A stretch of 9,035 bases of DNA, taken from Bacillota bacterium (GTDB lineage Bacteria; Bacillota; Clostridia; Oscillospirales; Butyricicoccaceae). A model generated the notes under the pieces. The model ran no database searches. It saw only the letters and a program-made list of their open reading frames with translations, and had not been told where the DNA came from. Of this stretch, positions 6,759 to 9,035 are shown one piece after another (the first letter of the stretch is position 1; the number at the start of each line of letters is the position of its first letter). Where the stretch lies: assembly GCA_030705725.1 (NCBI GenBank), contig JAUZPW010000041.1:1-9035 (forward strand), written 5' to 3'. A program made the position numbers and the translations under genes.

Positions 6759-7847
6759 TTATTTGAGCTTACTGAGTATCGCGGGACAGAGAGTGTCAAA
6801 AAGGCTGTTTACTTTATTAAAATCCATCGCCGGGACATAGAACTTTTCGAGATCGTCGTGCAGCTGCTTTGACGCGTGAAGAGAATCTATTGCGTTGTCG
6901 AGAAGAGTGTGGAAAGTTTTTTTCCAGTGCCTTAACTTTTCGCGCTCGTCGAGATAGCGGTCGTGGTCAATATAAGCGTCGAGCCTGATGTGGCGGTCCG
7001 GGTCGCTTTCTAAAGGCAGGCTGTCGTTAGTCGTTATAAATGCCAGGGAGAGGGAAGGAATCAGGACATGGTCGATTTTTCCCTCCGGGTTAAGCGGGCA
7101 ATAGCAAACGAAAGCGTCATGCCCGGATGCGCACGCGGCCTTAGCTATTGGGGCAAGCATGAAATGCGAGAGACCATATGTATCCGAGAGTTTATAGACC
7201 CTTTCGAAATTCCCGTTTACCGTATCGGATAAAAATACGTTTCCGTCGGGAGTAAAGGCGCTCAAAAAACGTTTTTTTAGACTGCCGTCTCCCGAGGGTT
7301 TGCTTTTAAGTTCCCGGGATATAATACCTTTTGTGCGTTTCTCAATTTTGTTTATATCGCAAATCGGCAGAACGGCCGCAAACATCTGGTCGGATACCTT
7401 GCCGGCCGCTGAAATAAAACCGAACGCTTTACGGTAGCATTCCTTTATTCCGGCGTTAGTATAGATAATTTCACCCAGATTTTTTTTGATTGCCGACGGA
7501 TCCCAGAAATCGCCGAAGTTTATGTAATTTTCAAAGGCGCCCGGGTACTTCGGCTCGGTGACATGCGGGGCCGTTCCGTCGCATATGGCGGTTCCGGAAG
7601 CCGGAGAAATAATCCCGTCCAAAGAATCCGGGTCCGATGAACAATAGATGAATTCGGTATCCGCCCCGGACTCAAGCAGCCGGTCTCCGATTTTTTTCAT
7701 AAAGGAAGATTTGCCGCAGCCGGGCCCGCCTTTTATGATAAAAAACTGATCGACCGCTTTGTCGTCGGTAAAGGAATCGAATGCGTTATAAAAACCGCAG
7801 GGGGAATTGGCTCCGAGAAAAAATGAATATTTTTTACCTTGCGGCAT
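6759..7847 (-). CDS. P-loop ATPase of the PRK06851-like type, internally duplicated, second P-loop lost
   Basis: This 362-residue protein has no signal peptide or membrane segment and should be cytoplasmic. A clear Walker A, GPGCGKS, is at 41-47 after the strand FFIIKG. It is followed by CSSDPDSLDGI (69-79) and DGTAPHVTEPKYPGA (90-104). These blocks match a family of uncharacterised Firmicute NTPases I know as PRK06851. The second half repeats the same order: an FxxAFTPDG start near 194, the strand VYKL, then CYCPLNPEGKIDHVLIP (248-264) and AFITTN. In place of the Walker A it has SDTYGLSH, with no Gly-Lys-Ser/Thr, so only the first half should bind nucleotide. The end is helical and charged (residues 295-340). 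The start is fixed by GGGAGGT 6 bases upstream. It is divergent from the GntR-type gene, with 152 bases between them, and has its own terminator. Function and substrate are unknown. Confidence 0.85.
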   Translation of the reverse strand: MPQGKKYSFFLGANSPCGFYNAFDSFTDDKAVDQFFIIKGGPGCGKSSFMKKIGDRLLESGADTEFIYCSSDPDSLDGIISPASGTAICDGTAPHVTEPKYPGAFENYINFGDFWDPSAIKKNLGEIIYTNAGIKECYRKAFGFISAAGKVSDQMFAAVLPICDINKIEKRTKGIISRELKSKPSGDGSLKKRFLSAFTPDGNVFLSDTVNGNFERVYKLSDTYGLSHFMLAPIAKAACASGHDAFVCYCPLNPEGKIDHVLIPSLSLAFITTNDSLPLESDPDRHIRLDAYIDHDRYLDEREKLRHWKKTFHTLLDNAIDSLHASKQLHDDLEKFYVPAMDFNKVNSLFDTLCPAILSKLK

Positions 7848-7877
7848 GAAATTACCTCCCTAATTTGCTTTCATGCC

Positions 7878-7906
7878 AGTATATGATTAGGAATATTACT
7901 TGGAAA
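7878..7906 (-). promoter_or_regulatory. Possible promoter of the P-loop ATPase gene
   Basis: On the minus strand TTTCCA (7906-7901) and TATACT (7883-7878) are 17 bases apart and would start transcription near 7871, about 25 bases before the start codon. Four of six bases fit the -35 consensus and five of six the -10, so this is a weak call. Confidence 0.35.
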
Positions 7907-7930
7907 CGGATAAAACAAATAAAAAAACTA

Positions 7931-7959
7931 TTGACAAAATAAACACACCATTGTATTAT
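7931..7959 (+). promoter_or_regulatory. SigA-type promoter of the GntR-ABC operon
   Basis: A perfect TTGACA (7931-7936) is followed after 17 bases by TATTAT (7954-7959). Transcription should start near 7966, leaving a leader of about 34 bases that includes AGGAGG (7987-7992), 7 bases before the ATG. The -10 box lies in the left arm of an inverted repeat. Confidence 0.8.
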
Positions 7960-7981
7960 TGTATCACACACATAATACAAT
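7950..7981. promoter_or_regulatory. Probable autoregulatory operator of the GntR-type gene
   Basis: ATTGTATTAT (7950-7959) and ATAATACAAT (7972-7981) form a perfect 10-bp inverted repeat with 12 bases between arms. A further ATTGTAT lies at 7958-7964, so there are three copies of the half-site. The left arm covers the -10 box and the right arm lies just after the predicted start of transcription, a layout that fits repression by the gene's own product, as is common for YtrA-type regulators. Confidence 0.65.
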
Positions 7982-7999
7982 AGTACAGGAGGCGAGAAT

Positions 8000-8368
8000 A
8001 TGCCATGGGAGTTTTCAAATGAGCGGCCTATATACCTTCAGCTTATGGAGCTTTTTAAGCTCAATATAGTTTCGGGTGTGTTTCAGCCGGGCGAACGGCT
8101 TCCGTCGGTAAGGGACCTTGCAGCGGAAGCGTCCGTTAATCCCAATACGATGCAGAAAGCGCTGTCGGAGCTAGAGCGGGAAGAGCTTGTTTTTTCGCAG
8201 CGCACCAGCGGCAGATTTATAACGGAGGATAAAGCGATGATTGAAAGGGTAAGAAGCGATCTGGCCAAAACGGAAGTAAGCGAATTCATAAAAAGAATGG
8301 AGAAGCTGGGCTTTCAGAAAACGGAGATTTGCTCTATTATGGAAGACATCCTGAAGGAGGGTAACTGA
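8000..8368 (+). CDS. GntR-family transcriptional regulator, YtrA-type
   Basis: This is a DNA-binding repressor-type protein of 122 residues. Residues 8-75 form the winged helix-turn-helix. PIYLQL leads into a first helix, then come GERLPSVRDLA (31-41) and the recognition helix VNPNTMQKAL (47-55), and the wing ends in SGRFIT. After it only about 45 helical residues follow, with no ligand-binding domain, which marks the YtrA subfamily. Such proteins usually control the ABC transporter encoded next to them, often in response to envelope stress or antibiotics. That is family knowledge and the signal is not visible here. The stop overlaps the next ATG (TGATG, 8366-8370), so the ABC gene is in the same operon. 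The promoter carries a strong inverted repeat, which suggests autorepression. Confidence 0.93.
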   Translation: MPWEFSNERPIYLQLMELFKLNIVSGVFQPGERLPSVRDLAAEASVNPNTMQKALSELEREELVFSQRTSGRFITEDKAMIERVRSDLAKTEVSEFIKRMEKLGFQKTEICSIMEDILKEGN

Positions 8369-9035
8369 TGAATCCGATATTGGAATGCAGAGGACTCGTT
8401 AAGCGCTACCTGAAAAAAGAGGCGCTGTCGAGCGTTGACCTTACGGTCGAACGGGGCAGGATCACCGGGCTTCTGGGCCCCAACGGGAGCGGAAAAACCA
8501 CGCTTATAAAGCTTGCCAGCGGCCTTTTGACCCCCAGCGGAGGCGAAATACTGATTAACGGGGAAAAACCGGGAATCGCCTCAAAAAAAATCGTTTCATA
8601 TCTGCCCGAAAGAACTTATCTGAACGACTGGATGAGGGTGTGCGACATTATTGGGTTCTTCAGCGATTTTTACGATAATTTCAAAGCCGAAAAAGCTTAC
8701 GATATGCTGACAAAGCTCGATATTAATCCTAACGACAGGCTTAAAACCATGTCTAAGGGAACAAAAGAAAAGGTTCAGCTGATTCTCGTAATGAGCAGGG
8801 AAGCCGAACTGTATCTTCTTGACGAGCCGATCGGCGGCGTCGACCCGGCCGCCCGCGATTATATCCTGAACACTATTTTAACTAATTACAATGAAAACGC
8901 GGCTGTCATAATTTCCACTCACCTTATATCCGATATAGAGCAGGTTTTGGAGGATGTGATCTTCCTGTCGAAAGGAACGGTAGCGCTTCACGAATCGGTC
9001 GACAGCATCAGGGAGAAGCATGGAAAAAGCGTTGA
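8368..9035 (+). CDS. ABC transporter ATP-binding protein (3' end outside window)
   Basis: This is the ATPase subunit of an ABC transporter. 222 residues are visible and the frame is still open at the window end; relatives I recall end about a dozen residues later. Walker A GPNGSGKT is at 37-44, Walker B LYLLDEP at 148-154, the D-loop GGVD at 156-159 and the switch histidine H185 in ISTH. The signature motif is degenerate (MSKGTKEK, 128-135), and the Q-loop region reads YLPER with Glu81 where Gln is usual. Both are familiar in GntR-linked clostridial ATPases of this kind. The start has AAGGAGGG 6 bases upstream and overlaps the regulator stop by one base. It is not a permease, so a membrane subunit should follow outside the window. 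The substrate cannot be told. Confidence 0.93.
   Translation, partial: MNPILECRGLVKRYLKKEALSSVDLTVERGRITGLLGPNGSGKTTLIKLASGLLTPSGGEILINGEKPGIASKKIVSYLPERTYLNDWMRVCDIIGFFSDFYDNFKAEKAYDMLTKLDINPNDRLKTMSKGTKEKVQLILVMSREAELYLLDEPIGGVDPAARDYILNTILTNYNENAAVIISTHLISDIEQVLEDVIFLSKGTVALHESVDSIREKHGKSV

Noticed and set aside
6599..6799. Longer start for the SLH-protein gene, adding 67 residues
   Set aside because: It would begin inside the end of the ATPase gene and cross its terminator and the predicted promoter. The signal peptide and the AGGAGGA site both point to the ATG at 6598.
1..9035. CRISPR array, mobile element, toxin-antitoxin or phage-defence system
   Set aside because: No regular repeat-spacer units, transposase, integrase or defence motifs were found. 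The ATPase and ABC genes alone do not support a defence system.

Overview
The window looks like a chromosomal segment of an anaerobic Firmicute of class Clostridia, plausibly an Oscillospirales/Ruminococcaceae relative. The grounds are the gene order (cell-wall LCP-type tail, rsfS, leuS), strong AGGAGG ribosome binding sites, clear TTGACA/TATAAT promoters, an SLH-domain surface protein, and a short YtrA-type GntR regulator next to an ABC ATPase. The genus cannot be fixed from the sequence alone.

Left part (1-3430, plus strand): the C-terminal tail of a probable LytR-CpsA-Psr envelope protein, then rsfS (ribosome silencing factor) and leuS (leucyl-tRNA synthetase) coupled by an ATGA overlap, then rpsU (ribosomal protein bS21) with its own near-consensus promoter. 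This block is housekeeping translation machinery. It ends at a 13-bp hairpin terminator that also serves the convergent gene.

Middle part (3452-7847, minus strand): a 1048-residue secreted protein with a signal peptide, three SLH repeats, a beta-helix-like stretch, two cadherin-like beta-sandwich segments and four related C-terminal modules that recall repeats of phage tail structural proteins. Upstream of it, behind its own terminator, lies a 362-residue P-loop ATPase of the PRK06851-like type. That ATPase appears to be an internal duplication whose second half has lost its nucleotide-binding loop.

Right part (7931-9035, plus strand): a divergently transcribed GntR/YtrA-type regulator translationally linked to an ABC-transporter ATPase cut by the window end. 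The regulator promoter carries a perfect 10-bp inverted repeat over its -10 box. The inner 7-bp half-site ATTGTAT/ATACAAT recurs as a perfect inverted repeat over the -35 box of the SLH gene, suggesting that the regulator may also act on the surface protein.

I see no CRISPR array, transposon, tRNA or rRNA. Most of the window is recognisable. The least described parts are the architecture of the SLH protein, the degenerate tandem ATPase and the possible shared operator.
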